A stretch of DNA of 44,202 bases from an uncultured Ruminococcus sp. (GCA_900545285.1 UQYK01000011.1:1-44202); one strand, 5' to 3'. Positions 14,955 through 23,887 are shown, numbered from the stretch's first letter. The notes: generated by a model from the letters alone, not told the origin. A program made the numbers and translations.

Positions 14955-17459
14955 TTACAGAGAATCTACAATGTGTACAATGAACTGAATCAGCAGGATT
15001 CCGTCCATTCCGTCCAGAGATCCGTCCCGGTTGCAGTCAGCGGTTTTGCGCTGCATATCTGAGGAAATCTGAACAGCATCTGCGTTGATTTTATTGAGCA
15101 GAACTGCATCTGTCAGATCAATTTTTCCATCCAAATTGACATCGCCCAGCAGATAATCCTTCTGGTCACTTCCAGTGGTGACCGGTGCTGCAGTTGTGCT
15201 GGTTTCCGTAGCAGAATCTGTGGTTTCGTCTGTCTGTACAGATGAAGTGCTGGTAGTCGTGGTGGTTGTAGTTGTGGTAGTTGTCACAATATTTTCCGTT
15301 GTGGTTGTAGTAGTAATCGGTGCAGGAGTATTGCCGTTCGGTTCGATACCGCCTACCAGCTCGCCGCCTGCATAGACGCAGATATAATCCGTCCGCACTT
15401 CGTTTCCGTCTGCAAACATATCGGAATCCGTCAGAACAGGCAGTCCCTGATAGCTCCAGTCATTGGAAGGATCCCACTGATCTCCGTAGTACAGACCGAC
15501 GCTGCACTGATATTTTTTATTGGAATTGGCAATGGTATAACCGTCCCACGAGACCTCATAATAGTAGATATTGGGATCAAAAGAGGCATCATATTGTTTC
15601 GGCGCGCTGATTACGCCATCTGCCGGAGCTGCTTCCGTTTGTGCCTGGTCGTATAGTTCTTTCGATTCTATCAGTTCTGGTTTTGTCATTTCCTTTGTGC
15701 TGAAATAATAGCGTACTGTGATATCTGTTCTGGGGGTAATGGAATCAGTCATGACCTTCATAGAGATTTTGGTGACACCAGCACCGCCGCTGCACGGGCC
15801 GTCTACTGCGAAGGCCTCTACCCAATAATTGTTGCCGCCTTCACTGCCGCCGTTGTTGGTTTCCTTTGGCGGAAAATCCGGTGTGACATGCATGTCATCA
15901 GTTCCATACAGCGCATACAGTCCGGCGCAGGCACCGACAAACGCAGCATTATAGTCAATGGTAACTTCGTTATAAATCCAGTCCGCAGTTACATCATTGT
16001 GTTTGTCATTTGCATCCGGGCCGCCTACCAGTGCACCGTAAAGAACATGTCTTTGTTCTGCGGTATCTTCACATTTGGTCAGTCCGGAAGAAGCGCGATG
16101 GTGCGGATATTTTGCAGAATTTTCATTGTAACCCACAACATAGGAACGATTCATCGGGTTTTTCCCCAGGATGTATTCCATCTGTCCCTTTGCCCATTCG
16201 CTGAATTCGCCGGACTTGCCGTTATTATTGTACTTATCATAGACCAGCGCCATGAGCTGTGCTGCGGTGTTATACCGTGCAGAACCCCAGGTGTCCAGCC
16301 AGAAGTAGCCGCCTGGTGTGATTGTGCCTACGCCGCCGGACATATAGGCATTTACTGCCTTGGAAACAGATGCCCAGCAGTCCATCTCTTCATAGGGACT
16401 TTTGTTGGCCGCCTTCTTGTATTCATCGATGAAATCCGGATACTGCTGATCAGTAATTTCACCCAGAATACACTGTACACCGCCCCAGACATCGTTCCAG
16501 CAATGTACATAACACGGAGCAGCGTAGTAGTCATAGTACGGGTAAATCTGTTCCAGGTAATGATGATCTTCTGTAATCTTGTAGAGCCATGCAGCTGCCC
16601 AGCAGTAGTCATCTTCCCATTTGGAGGAGGAGTAATATTGTTTCGGGCCGTCTGCGTTGTCACTTAATTGTTTTTCATGGGTTTCTGCAAAGGAAAACAG
16701 TGCTTTTGCATAATCCAGGGACTTTTTTGCATATTCCGGATCAGTGTCCTTAAAATTCAGATAGTTTACAGCCAGAGATGCGGCAGCAGATGCTACATAA
16801 TCTGTCTGCGGCTTGTCACCAGTCAGGAAGAATGCCGGACGATCCATCTTGTCAATTTCCGGGGAATTCCAATACGCATGATCAATGTCGCCGTCTCCCA
16901 CCTGATAACAATGGGCGATGACATTGCCATCTGCATCCCGGAAGGTGCACTTCATCAGGTAATCATTGAAATAACGGAGAATGGTTTCAATATGGTCATC
17001 CTGTCCGGTTTTCTGATAGGCATCCCGGAATTCATAGTAGCCCCATCCCAGTGTAGAAGCGGCATAGTTTTCCGGCATGCCGAATTTTACATGATCTCCG
17101 GCATCATGGAAACCGCCGGAAACATCAATGTAGCCGTCTCCATCTGGATCCAACACATCCTTATATTGTGTCAGGAAACTTTCAGACAGGTTGGTTGCGG
17201 TGCTGTTCATCGGCACCTGTGCATCATAGGTATGACAGTTGCCGCGCCAGCTGAAACGATCGTTTTCGTTTACGCCGGTTCCGCACATATTGCCGTCATA
17301 AAAGTAAATGGAATATTGGAGCGCTCTGGCGAAGTCGATATCATCTGCCGTCGTGTCCGCAGCTGTGACCGAAGCAGCGCCGGTTCCCAGAGAACTAAAG
17401 AGCATAACAGTACTGATAACTGCCGCAATGCGCTTTGTAAATTTTTTATGTGATTTCAT
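14955..17459 (-). CDS. Cellulosomal GH9 endoglucanase with CBM3 and type I dockerin
   Basis: An 834-residue secreted cellulase. Residues 1-33 are a signal peptide. The GH9 catalytic domain (about 40-530) keeps the paired aspartates Asp119 and Asp122 (FHDAGDHVKF), the His of HHRASSG and the catalytic Glu in WIYNEVTIDYNAAF. It is followed by a family 3 carbohydrate-binding module of the 3c kind (about 545-700), which in GH9 theme B enzymes feeds the glucan chain into the active site and gives processivity. A Thr-rich linker (about 700-765) leads to a dockerin (769-834) with two calcium loops, DVNLDGKID and DCNRDGSLD, for docking on a cohesin scaffold. No scaffoldin gene is in the window. A near-perfect promoter lies upstream. 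Confidence 0.97.
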   Translation of the reverse strand: MKSHKKFTKRIAAVISTVMLFSSLGTGAASVTAADTTADDIDFARALQYSIYFYDGNMCGTGVNENDRFSWRGNCHTYDAQVPMNSTATNLSESFLTQYKDVLDPDGDGYIDVSGGFHDAGDHVKFGMPENYAASTLGWGYYEFRDAYQKTGQDDHIETILRYFNDYLMKCTFRDADGNVIAHCYQVGDGDIDHAYWNSPEIDKMDRPAFFLTGDKPQTDYVASAAASLAVNYLNFKDTDPEYAKKSLDYAKALFSFAETHEKQLSDNADGPKQYYSSSKWEDDYCWAAAWLYKITEDHHYLEQIYPYYDYYAAPCYVHCWNDVWGGVQCILGEITDQQYPDFIDEYKKAANKSPYEEMDCWASVSKAVNAYMSGGVGTITPGGYFWLDTWGSARYNTAAQLMALVYDKYNNNGKSGEFSEWAKGQMEYILGKNPMNRSYVVGYNENSAKYPHHRASSGLTKCEDTAEQRHVLYGALVGGPDANDKHNDVTADWIYNEVTIDYNAAFVGACAGLYALYGTDDMHVTPDFPPKETNNGGSEGGNNYWVEAFAVDGPCSGGAGVTKISMKVMTDSITPRTDITVRYYFSTKEMTKPELIESKELYDQAQTEAAPADGVISAPKQYDASFDPNIYYYEVSWDGYTIANSNKKYQCSVGLYYGDQWDPSNDWSYQGLPVLTDSDMFADGNEVRTDYICVYAGGELVGGIEPNGNTPAPITTTTTTENIVTTTTTTTTTTTSTSSVQTDETTDSATETSTTAAPVTTGSDQKDYLLGDVNLDGKIDLTDAVLLNKINADAVQISSDMQRKTADCNRDGSLDGMDGILLIQFIVHIVDSL

Positions 17460-17513
17460 ACAATACTTCCTTTCTATCCTCAGAAAAGCTTAGATCAAAT
17501 TTGGATTACTTTT

Positions 17514-17542
17514 ATTATACGGCAAACATAAGAAAAAGTCAA
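17514..17542 (-). promoter_or_regulatory. Sigma-A promoter of the GH9 gene
   Basis: Minus strand: -35 TTGACT (17542-17537), 17-base spacer, -10 TATAAT (17519-17514), about 55 bases before the start codon. It is close to the consensus. Confidence 0.88.
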
Positions 17543-17611
17543 CAGTTTTTCGGCTGGTTATATAAAATTATTTGTGTATATTGCGGCTTCTTTTTGCCAT
17601 ATGGGCAGAAA

Positions 17612-17645
17612 CAGAAAAAGGCAGGATAGAATCGCTACCCTGCCT
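17612..17645 (-). terminator. Terminator after the GH3 lipoprotein gene
   Basis: On the minus strand AGGCAGGGTAG pairs with CTATCCTGCCT (17645-17635 with 17629-17619, one bulge) and is followed by TTTTT. It separates the GH3 unit from the GH9 promoter. Confidence 0.85.
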
Positions 17646-17683
17646 GAAAATGGACATTGTTTTCCCTGAAATCCTGCCTGGTA

Positions 17684-18955
17684 TCAGGAAAGCAGTCCGG
17701 ATTTTTCTTTTTTTGTCAGTATTTTTGTGACGCTTTCGTCAATGCTGCTCTCTTCCAGCGTGCCGTTTTCCACTGCCTTGACCACAGCATCTACTGCTTC
17801 CGGCAAATCGTCCGGCATCAGCACGATATCTACACCAGCCGCAAAAGACTGCACCGCTGCTTCACCGGGAGAATAATTCGCAGTAATTGCTCCCATATTC
17901 TGTGCGTCTGTAATGACAATTCCCTGAAATCCCAGTTCATTTTTCAGCCACTGCGTAACCACAACGGAGGACAAATCACCGGGGAGATTATCTCCGGAAC
18001 CGGAAGTGATCTGATGCCCTACCATGACAAAATCGGCTCCCGCAGCAATGCCGCCCTGGAAAGCCGGAAACTCCGCCTGTTCCAATTCTTCCAGCGTGCG
18101 CTCAATATAGACGCTTCCCCGGTGTGTATTGCCATCCCCGGCACCCAATCCGGGGAAATGTTTCAGCGTTGCGCATACGCCGCTGTTTTGCAGCCCGGTT
18201 ACAACGCCGGCGCTCATGGAAGCAACCACAGCCGGATCGGAACTGAATATCCGATTCCCCAGTTCGTTTTTGGAATTCAGATTGACATCAGCCACCGGTG
18301 CGAAATCCAGATTGAACCCAAGGGCTTTCAGATCATTTCCAATGGTGCTTCCGATTTCATTTGCTTTTTCAGTGTCAGCGTCTGCGCCATAGACCGACAT
18401 GTCAGAAAAGGCTGTGGTGCCCAGAGAATCTGCGGCGCGTGCCACAGTACCGCCTTCTTCGTCAACGGCCAGAAATACGCCGATTCCGGAAAGCTCCTGT
18501 GCATAGTTTTGTGTATTTGTCAGCATTTCCCGCGTCTGTTCCTGCGTTTCCAGATTGGCGGAAAAATAGATGAGTCCGCCTACCGGATAGGTTTCCAGCG
18601 CAGTGCGTGTCATATCTCCAGCTGCAACGACAGTTCCGTTAAATCCGGTGAGAGATTCTGGTGTTACAATAAACTTTTGACACACTTTTTCTTCCAGTGT
18701 CATTTGTTGGACGCGCTCAGAGACAGAGGCGGTCTCCTGACTGGAAGATTCTGCGGCTTCTGTGCTGTTTTCGGCGGATGCGGCTTCCTGTGTATCTGAA
18801 TTTGCAGCTTGGGAGGATGCGTCTGCTGGACTGCTGTCCGCATTTCCGGCGTGTCGTGTTGCAGCAGAATCAGAAATATTTTGAGAACGGCATCCGATTA
18901 ATAAAACGCAAAGCGCAGCGGCTGTACCGTACCACAAAGCAGTTGTTTTCTTCAT
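17684..18955 (-). CDS. GH3 beta-N-acetylhexosaminidase-like lipoprotein
   Basis: A 423-residue lipoprotein with a GH3 domain of the NagZ kind, which removes N-acetylglucosamine from peptidoglycan fragments. The start at 18955 gives a normal lipoprotein signal (Cys22 in LLIGC) with GGAAGGGG at proper distance; an extension to 19051 would overlap the upstream gene. Residues 24-80 are an Ala/Ser/Glu-rich tether. The catalytic domain shows VDEEGG, KHFPGLG (265-271) and the nucleophile Asp350 in ITDAQNMGAI. The acid/base loop reads GNTH (275-278): His278 is kept, but the aspartate that normally pairs with it is Asn276. It is 16 bases after the zinc-ribbon/lectin gene, so the two form an operon. 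The anchored position implies work on wall fragments outside the membrane. Confidence 0.9.
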   Translation of the reverse strand: MKKTTALWYGTAAALCVLLIGCRSQNISDSAATRHAGNADSSPADASSQAANSDTQEAASAENSTEAAESSSQETASVSERVQQMTLEEKVCQKFIVTPESLTGFNGTVVAAGDMTRTALETYPVGGLIYFSANLETQEQTREMLTNTQNYAQELSGIGVFLAVDEEGGTVARAADSLGTTAFSDMSVYGADADTEKANEIGSTIGNDLKALGFNLDFAPVADVNLNSKNELGNRIFSSDPAVVASMSAGVVTGLQNSGVCATLKHFPGLGAGDGNTHRGSVYIERTLEELEQAEFPAFQGGIAAGADFVMVGHQITSGSGDNLPGDLSSVVVTQWLKNELGFQGIVITDAQNMGAITANYSPGEAAVQSFAAGVDIVLMPDDLPEAVDAVVKAVENGTLEESSIDESVTKILTKKEKSGLLS

Positions 18956-18971
18956 GAACATTCCCCTTCCA

Positions 18972-19922
18972 TTACCAGTTGTATTCAACCACATATCCGA
19001 ATCGATAGGGCTTGCTGGAATACACCTGCAATGCCTGGTTACTGTTGTCATTCAGAGACCACTGCTCTTTAATCTTCCAGATTTGCAGGTATGGTTCCAC
19101 TGTTGCCGCGGAATTGGCATCAATACAGGAAGGTTCACCAGGAAACCAGTAATTTTTCCCGGCACCATTGAACAGGAAGTCCAGTTCGGAATTGGAAAGC
19201 CACCGGAAGGTATAGGCGCCGTTTGCATTTTTCTCTTCAATTCCGCCCAGCCATCCATAGATAACATCTGTTTTTTCCAGTTCTGCTGTGATGAGTGCCC
19301 AGTCTTCTTCTGAATGGATTTCTGCCAGCCGTCCGCCGGATTGCTCCGCATAACTTTTGGCTTCTTCCCAGGTGCAGTAACTTTGGATGACAGAATATCG
19401 GTGCGGTTCAGCTGTTGTCGTTGTTGTTACGATGGTTGTAGTGGTTTCTGCCATGGTTGTTGTTTCCGGGGCGGCTGTAGTTTCGGCCGCAGTTTCAGAA
19501 ACAGCTATCTCAGAATCAGAGCCGTTTTCCGGGTCGCTTTCTGAACTGTCCTCTTGTTTCATGGCAAGAGAATGACTGGTTCCGCTGGTTGTATCCCGGT
19601 CAAAACTGCCGTTGTGCCAGAGCAGGAAGAAAACAGTACAAGTGAGTAGCAATACAATCAAAATCATAGCACTGATAATCCAGACCGTGTATTTTGGCTT
19701 TTGCTTTTGTGTGGAAACGGGTACGGGGTCGGATGCAAACGCTTGATATAGCGGCGGCTCTGCCTGAACATCCGGCTGCTGTGAAGCAGTGGAATTCCGG
19801 ACATGCTTCGGTGTCTGATTGGGTGCATATGCTGCTTGAGAGGCATGCGGAAATTCCATGCCGCATTTGATGCAGAAACGGGCGTACTCCTCATTTGGGG
19901 TACCGCAGTGCGGACAAAACAT
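18972..19922 (-). CDS. Zinc-ribbon membrane protein with extracellular C-type lectin-like domain
   Basis: A 316-residue single-pass membrane protein. An N-terminal zinc ribbon has Cys3, Cys6, Cys17 and Cys20 (FCPHCG, FCIKCG). A Gln/Pro-rich stretch leads to one transmembrane helix (about 78-102), then a Ser/Asp/Thr-rich linker with a run of threonines (about 105-172). The C-terminal domain (about 175-316) looks like a C-type lectin fold: CTWEEAKSYAEQSGGRLAEIHSEE-type opening, WLGGIEE in the middle and a WF-PGEP segment near 259-264. The topology places the zinc ribbon in the cytoplasm and the lectin-like domain outside. It may bind glycan or protein at the wall. It is first in an operon with the GH3 lipoprotein. 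The domain call rests on motif reading only. Confidence 0.8.
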   Translation of the reverse strand: MFCPHCGTPNEEYARFCIKCGMEFPHASQAAYAPNQTPKHVRNSTASQQPDVQAEPPLYQAFASDPVPVSTQKQKPKYTVWIISAMILIVLLLTCTVFFLLWHNGSFDRDTTSGTSHSLAMKQEDSSESDPENGSDSEIAVSETAAETTAAPETTTMAETTTTIVTTTTTAEPHRYSVIQSYCTWEEAKSYAEQSGGRLAEIHSEEDWALITAELEKTDVIYGWLGGIEEKNANGAYTFRWLSNSELDFLFNGAGKNYWFPGEPSCIDANSAATVEPYLQIWKIKEQWSLNDNSNQALQVYSSKPYRFGYVVEYNW

Positions 19923-19968
19923 AGACGTTCCTCCTAATAATCACCATAATTCATAATGCTACATTCAA

Positions 19969-19997
19969 ATTATACCATATTATTCTACGAAAATCAA
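19969..19997 (-). promoter_or_regulatory. Sigma-A promoter of the lectin/GH3 operon
   Basis: Minus strand: -35 TTGATT (19997-19992), 17-base spacer ending in TGG, -10 TATAAT (19974-19969). It combines a -35 with the extended TGG element. Confidence 0.85.
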
Positions 19998-20022
19998 GAG
20001 AAAATCAGAAAAATAAGAAGAT

Positions 20023-21192
20023 CTATGCAGTATAATCCAGATCAAAGGTGATGACTGTCTGACAGGTTTTATCCTGGTGCTGTAATTCAGCGGTAATCAT
20101 TTCCTTGAGTTCCTCTGTGGTGTACTGACATCCAAACGGCACCAGAACGTCAAAGATCAGGCGGTTGGTTTCCTTTCCGGAAACCAGGCGGAAATCGTGG
20201 ATGCTTAAATTCTGATCCAGGGAGGAGACGATTTGTTCTGTACGCATTTTGTATTTTTGCACCTGCAAATTATCCAGTTCGATGGGATCCATGTGAATTG
20301 TCATCATAATCTGCATTTTGTCATAGATTTCCCGTTCGATTTTATCTACAACTTCGTGTATGGCTACAAAATCCGCATCACTGCGCACTTCAACATGACA
20401 GCTTCCCATCATTTTTCCGGGACCGTAGTTATGAATCATCAGGTCATGAATTCCTTCAATTGTCTTATGCCGCAGAACCAGCTCCTTTAACTGCTGTACT
20501 GTTTCGGCATCTGCCGGCCGTCCCAGCAAATCTCCTACCGTGTCACGGATGATATCAAAGCCGGTTTTCAAAATGAACAGGGAGACTGCAATTCCCATGA
20601 TACCATCAACAGGAAGATGTGTGACAAATGAAGAGAAAAGGGCGATTACGGTGGCGCTTGTGGCAATTACATCACTGCGGCTGTCCTTGGCAGTGGCCAG
20701 CATTACGGAAGAATGGACGCGTTTTCCTAAAAATGTATTAAAATGTGCCATCCAGAGTTTGATGCCGATGGAAAGCAGCAAAACTGCCAGGGTAACCGGA
20801 TGAAAAACAAGTTCCTCCGGGTGCAGGATTTTGTCTAGGGAGTTTCGGCACAATTCAAAGCCCATCAGGACGATCATAGCGGCAATGACCAGGGAGGTGA
20901 TGTATTCCATCCGGCCGTGTCCGAACGGGTGGTCTTTATCCGCCGGCTTTGCCGCAAGCTTATAGCCAAACATGGTGACCAGACAGCTGGCACAGTCAGA
21001 CAGATTGTTAAATGCATCTGATATGATCGAGATGGAATGGGAAAATGTTCCGGCGGCATACTTGATGCCAAACAGGAGGAGATTGCAGCAGATTCCCACA
21101 ACACTGCTGCATGTGCCGTATGCTTTTCGAACATTGGGATTTTGGGTGTCTTCACTATTGGGAATCCACTTTTGAATGAGAAACTGGAGCAT
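20023..21192 (-). CDS. Cation diffusion facilitator family metal transporter
   Basis: A 389-residue CDF transporter, a proton-coupled exporter of divalent metals such as Zn, Fe, Co or Mn. Six transmembrane helices lie in residues 25-215, with the metal-site aspartates in SDAFNNLSD and the loop KPADKDHPFGHGRMEY that marks the family. A cytoplasmic C-terminal domain (about 220-389) is longer than usual, with an added segment after about residue 300 that looks like a second ferredoxin-like unit. Metal choice cannot be set from the sequence; the site in helix 2 is DxxxD-like rather than the HxxxD of classical Zn exporters, which suggests Mn or Fe. The gene is divergent from the hydrogenase-like gene and has its own strong promoter. 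Confidence 0.92.
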   Translation of the reverse strand: MLQFLIQKWIPNSEDTQNPNVRKAYGTCSSVVGICCNLLLFGIKYAAGTFSHSISIISDAFNNLSDCASCLVTMFGYKLAAKPADKDHPFGHGRMEYITSLVIAAMIVLMGFELCRNSLDKILHPEELVFHPVTLAVLLLSIGIKLWMAHFNTFLGKRVHSSVMLATAKDSRSDVIATSATVIALFSSFVTHLPVDGIMGIAVSLFILKTGFDIIRDTVGDLLGRPADAETVQQLKELVLRHKTIEGIHDLMIHNYGPGKMMGSCHVEVRSDADFVAIHEVVDKIEREIYDKMQIMMTIHMDPIELDNLQVQKYKMRTEQIVSSLDQNLSIHDFRLVSGKETNRLIFDVLVPFGCQYTTEELKEMITAELQHQDKTCQTVITFDLDYTA

Positions 21193-21228
21193 GGATATTC
21201 GCCTTTCTTTCCAATTGGTTTATTTTTC

Positions 21229-21257
21229 ATTATAGCAAAAGCAATTTCAGAAGTCAA
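21229..21257 (-). promoter_or_regulatory. Sigma-A promoter of the CDF gene
   Basis: Minus strand: -35 TTGACT (21257-21252), 17-base spacer, -10 TATAAT (21234-21229). Confidence 0.85.
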
Positions 21258-21281
21258 GGCTAACTTTTTCCGGGGAGAAGC

Positions 21282-21310
21282 TTTACAATATACGAAGATT
21301 ATGGTATAAT
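21282..21310 (+). promoter_or_regulatory. Sigma-A promoter of the hydrogenase-like gene
   Basis: -35 TTTACA (21282-21287), 17-base spacer ending in TGG, -10 TATAAT (21305-21310). It is back to back with the CDF promoter, with 24 bases between the two -35 boxes, so one regulator could affect both. Confidence 0.85.
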
Positions 21311-21373
21311 AAAAGTATAAAAAGTGAATGCCCGCTGTTGGCGGAATTGCTGTTTGCAATACTGGAGGTACAT

Positions 21374-22837
21374 ATGGTAACAAATGACGGAACCATTATA
21401 CAGATCAAACACGAGATTCTGTGTGAAGTTGCGAAACTGGTTTTTGCAGGAAAATTTGACGCGGAAAAAGAGGAACTCCCCTATCGGATGATGCCGGGGC
21501 CGAAGGCAAGCTATCGCTGCTGCGTCTATAAGGAACGTGAAATTGTACGGCAGCGGATACGTCTGGCAGAGGGGAAAAATCCCCAAGGCGCGCACAATGA
21601 CTTAGTGGTACAGGTTGTTCAGGCGGCATGTGAGGACTGTCCGATTTCCCGTTATGTTGTCACGGATAACTGCCAGAAATGTATGGGAAAGGCTTGTCAG
21701 CAATCCTGTCATTTCGGTGCAATTGATATCGGCGTTTCCAGAGCACATATTGATCCGCAGAAATGCCGGGAATGCGGAAAGTGCGCAGCGGCATGTCCCT
21801 ACAATGCTATTGCTGACCTGATTCGGCCATGTCGGAGAAGCTGTCCGGTTGGTGCGATTTCCACGGATGAAAATGGTATTTGCTTTATTGATGAGAAAAA
21901 GTGCATTCAGTGCGGACGCTGCATTCACAGCTGTCCCTTTGGTGCAATCAGTTCAAAGTCAAACATTGTTGATGTCTGTAAGGCAATTGTAGAGGGAAAG
22001 CATGTTTACGCGTTAATGGCGCCTTCCGCAGAAGGCCAGTTTGGAGAAGGCATTACCTTTGAAAGCTGGCGAAATGCATTAAAGGAAGTCGGCTTTACAG
22101 ATCTGATTGAAGTCGGCCTGGGCGGCGATATGACAGCCTTTTCAGAGGCAAAGGAATGGACAGAAGCCTATCAGAAGGGCGAGAAGCTGACAACCTCCTG
22201 CTGTCCGGCATTTGTCAACCTGATACATCTGCATTATCCGGATTTGGTGGATCATATTTCCAGTACAGTTTCTCCCATGTGTGCGGTTTCCCGTTGGGTG
22301 AAACAGCGGGATCCGGATGCAATCACCTTATTTGTCGGTCCGTGTATTGCAAAGAAAAGCGAAGTGCTGGATCAGAAAGTCCCCGGCAGTGCTGACTATG
22401 CTATGACATTTGGTGAAGTCCGCGCCATTATTCGTGCAAAGGGCGTTACCATTAAGGAAACACCAGAAGTGCGCCAGGAGGCCAGCACATTTGGAAAATG
22501 GTTTGGAAACAGCGGCGGTGTAACATCGGCTGTGCTGGAAAGCATGAAGGAACAGGGCGTTACGGATGAAATCAAGGTGGAACGCTGCAATGGTACAGAT
22601 GCATGTAAGCGTGCACTGCTGATGCTGAAAATGGGACGCTTTTCCGGAGATTTCATTGAAGGCATGGCGTGTGAAGGCGGATGCGTAGGCGGCCCCAGCC
22701 GTCACCTGGATGTCAATCGTTTTCAGAAGGCCAGAAAGGCATTGATCGAAAAAGCAGATTCCCGTAATGTGGAAGAAAACTTAAAACGTCTGGAAGCAGA
22801 CGGGATTCCGATGCATCGCGGCGATTGGAATGCGTAA
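21374..22837 (+). CDS. Monomeric [FeFe]-hydrogenase-like protein (group B type)
   Basis: A 487-residue iron-sulfur protein with the H-cluster domain of [FeFe]-hydrogenases. The start at 21374 follows CTGGAGG; a TTG extension to 21338 is unlikely. The N-terminal third holds many cysteines of 4Fe-4S sites, notably CRECGKCAAACP (131-142) and CIQCGRCIHSCP (177-188). The H-cluster motifs are L1 TSCCPAF (274-280), L2 VGPCIAKKSE (321-330) and L3 MACEGGCVGG (431-440). L1 and L3 differ from the classical TSCCPGW and group A forms and match group B, whose biochemistry is poorly known. All four ligand cysteines (C276 or C277, C324, C433, C437) are present. It could evolve or sense hydrogen with ferredoxin as partner. 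Maturation genes are not in the window. Confidence 0.88.
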   Translation: MVTNDGTIIQIKHEILCEVAKLVFAGKFDAEKEELPYRMMPGPKASYRCCVYKEREIVRQRIRLAEGKNPQGAHNDLVVQVVQAACEDCPISRYVVTDNCQKCMGKACQQSCHFGAIDIGVSRAHIDPQKCRECGKCAAACPYNAIADLIRPCRRSCPVGAISTDENGICFIDEKKCIQCGRCIHSCPFGAISSKSNIVDVCKAIVEGKHVYALMAPSAEGQFGEGITFESWRNALKEVGFTDLIEVGLGGDMTAFSEAKEWTEAYQKGEKLTTSCCPAFVNLIHLHYPDLVDHISSTVSPMCAVSRWVKQRDPDAITLFVGPCIAKKSEVLDQKVPGSADYAMTFGEVRAIIRAKGVTIKETPEVRQEASTFGKWFGNSGGVTSAVLESMKEQGVTDEIKVERCNGTDACKRALLMLKMGRFSGDFIEGMACEGGCVGGPSRHLDVNRFQKARKALIEKADSRNVEENLKRLEADGIPMHRGDWNA

Positions 22838-22880
22838 TCTGTACTTCCCTGTACGTTTCGGATATACAAATTAAAACTGA

Positions 22881-22930
22881 AAAAAGTTCTCCGTTTTCCT
22901 GCGTGAAGCCAGGAAACGGAGAACTTTTTT
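22881..22930 (+). terminator. Bidirectional terminator between hydrogenase-like and ZIP genes
   Basis: AAAAAGTTCTCCGTTTTCCTG pairs with its near-complement ending in GGAGAACTTTTTT, with runs of A and T flanking both sides, between convergent genes. Confidence 0.92.
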
Positions 22931-23003
22931 CTTTGAGGGGGAATATAAAGAATGTGTCTTTTGGAAAACGTGTTCCGAGAATACGATGTCTCGTTTTCGG
23001 AAC

Positions 23004-23783
23004 TTATTGAAAAACTGTATCCAGAATCATCATTGCGATGAATCCCAGCGAAAAAGCAATGGTGCCTGCATTGGAATGCTTGCCTTCCGACATTTCCGGA
23101 ATCAGTTCCTCAATGACAACATAAATCATTGCACCGGCAGCAAAACTCAGCATATACGGCATAAGCGGCACAAAGAATCCGGAAGCGGCAATGGTCAGAA
23201 CGGCACCGATTGGTTCAGCAGCGCCGGACAACACGCCAAATAGGAATGATTTTCCTCTTTTCATGCCGCCGGCACGCAGGGGCATGGATATGATTGCGCC
23301 TTCCGGGAAATTCTGAATGGCAATGCCAAAGGAAAGCGCCATCGCACTGGCAGCAGTAATATTGGATTGGCCGTACAGATACCCTGCATAAACAACACCG
23401 ACTGCCATTCCTTCCGGAATGTTGTGCAATGTAACTGCGAGCATAAGCATAGTGGATTTTGCAAGCTTGGTATGCGGCCCTTCTGCTTCGCTGCTGTTCA
23501 TATGAAGGTGGGGAATGATTCGATCCAGAAAGAGGAGAAATCCGATCCCGATTAAAAATCCCACAGAAGACGGAAGAAATGACAGGTGCCCTAAGTTTGC
23601 AGATTGTTCCAGTGCAGGAATCAGCAAACTCCAAACAGAGGCCGCTGTCATAATGCCGGCTGCAAATCCGGTGAGAATCCGCTGAACCAGGAGATTCAGA
23701 TTATTTTTCAGAAATAAAACACAAGCGGAACCCAGAACCGTTCCTAAAAATGGGATGACAATTCCCTGAATGGTTTCTTTCAC
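23004..23783 (-). CDS. ZIP family divalent metal transporter
   Basis: A 259-residue ZIP (ZupT-like) transporter that moves Zn, Fe, Mn or similar ions into the cytoplasm. About eight transmembrane helices are visible. The metal path is marked by HNIPEGMAVGV in helix 4 and FGIAIQNFPEGAIIS in helix 5; the second motif carries Gln-Asn in place of the more usual His, as in some ZupT-like proteins. A loop between helices 3 and 4 has HLHMNSSEAEGPH, a possible metal-binding stretch. The start is GTG with AAAGGA upstream. It is 104 bases downstream of the ABC permease on the same strand and could be co-transcribed with it; no clear separate promoter was found. Confidence 0.92.
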   Translation of the reverse strand: MKETIQGIVIPFLGTVLGSACVLFLKNNLNLLVQRILTGFAAGIMTAASVWSLLIPALEQSANLGHLSFLPSSVGFLIGIGFLLFLDRIIPHLHMNSSEAEGPHTKLAKSTMLMLAVTLHNIPEGMAVGVVYAGYLYGQSNITAASAMALSFGIAIQNFPEGAIISMPLRAGGMKRGKSFLFGVLSGAAEPIGAVLTIAASGFFVPLMPYMLSFAAGAMIYVVIEELIPEMSEGKHSNAGTIAFSLGFIAMMILDTVFQ

Positions 23784-23887
23784 AGAAAAATCATTCCTTT
23801 CATCGGAGAAGATGGCTTGTTGTATATGTATCTGTATCGCAGGGCTTCAGTTGCATTCTATGCGTTCCAAAAGCGCAAAATGCAGGA

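Noticed and set aside
15175..15375. Val-rich open frame on the plus strand opposite the GH9 linker
   Set aside because: It is the complement of the Thr-codon run in the GH9 linker; no ribosome site and no recognisable protein.
21252..21268. Half-site GCTAAC near the CDF/hydrogenase promoters as another copy of the palindrome
   Set aside because: The other half (AGAAG) matches only two of five bases, so it cannot be told from chance.
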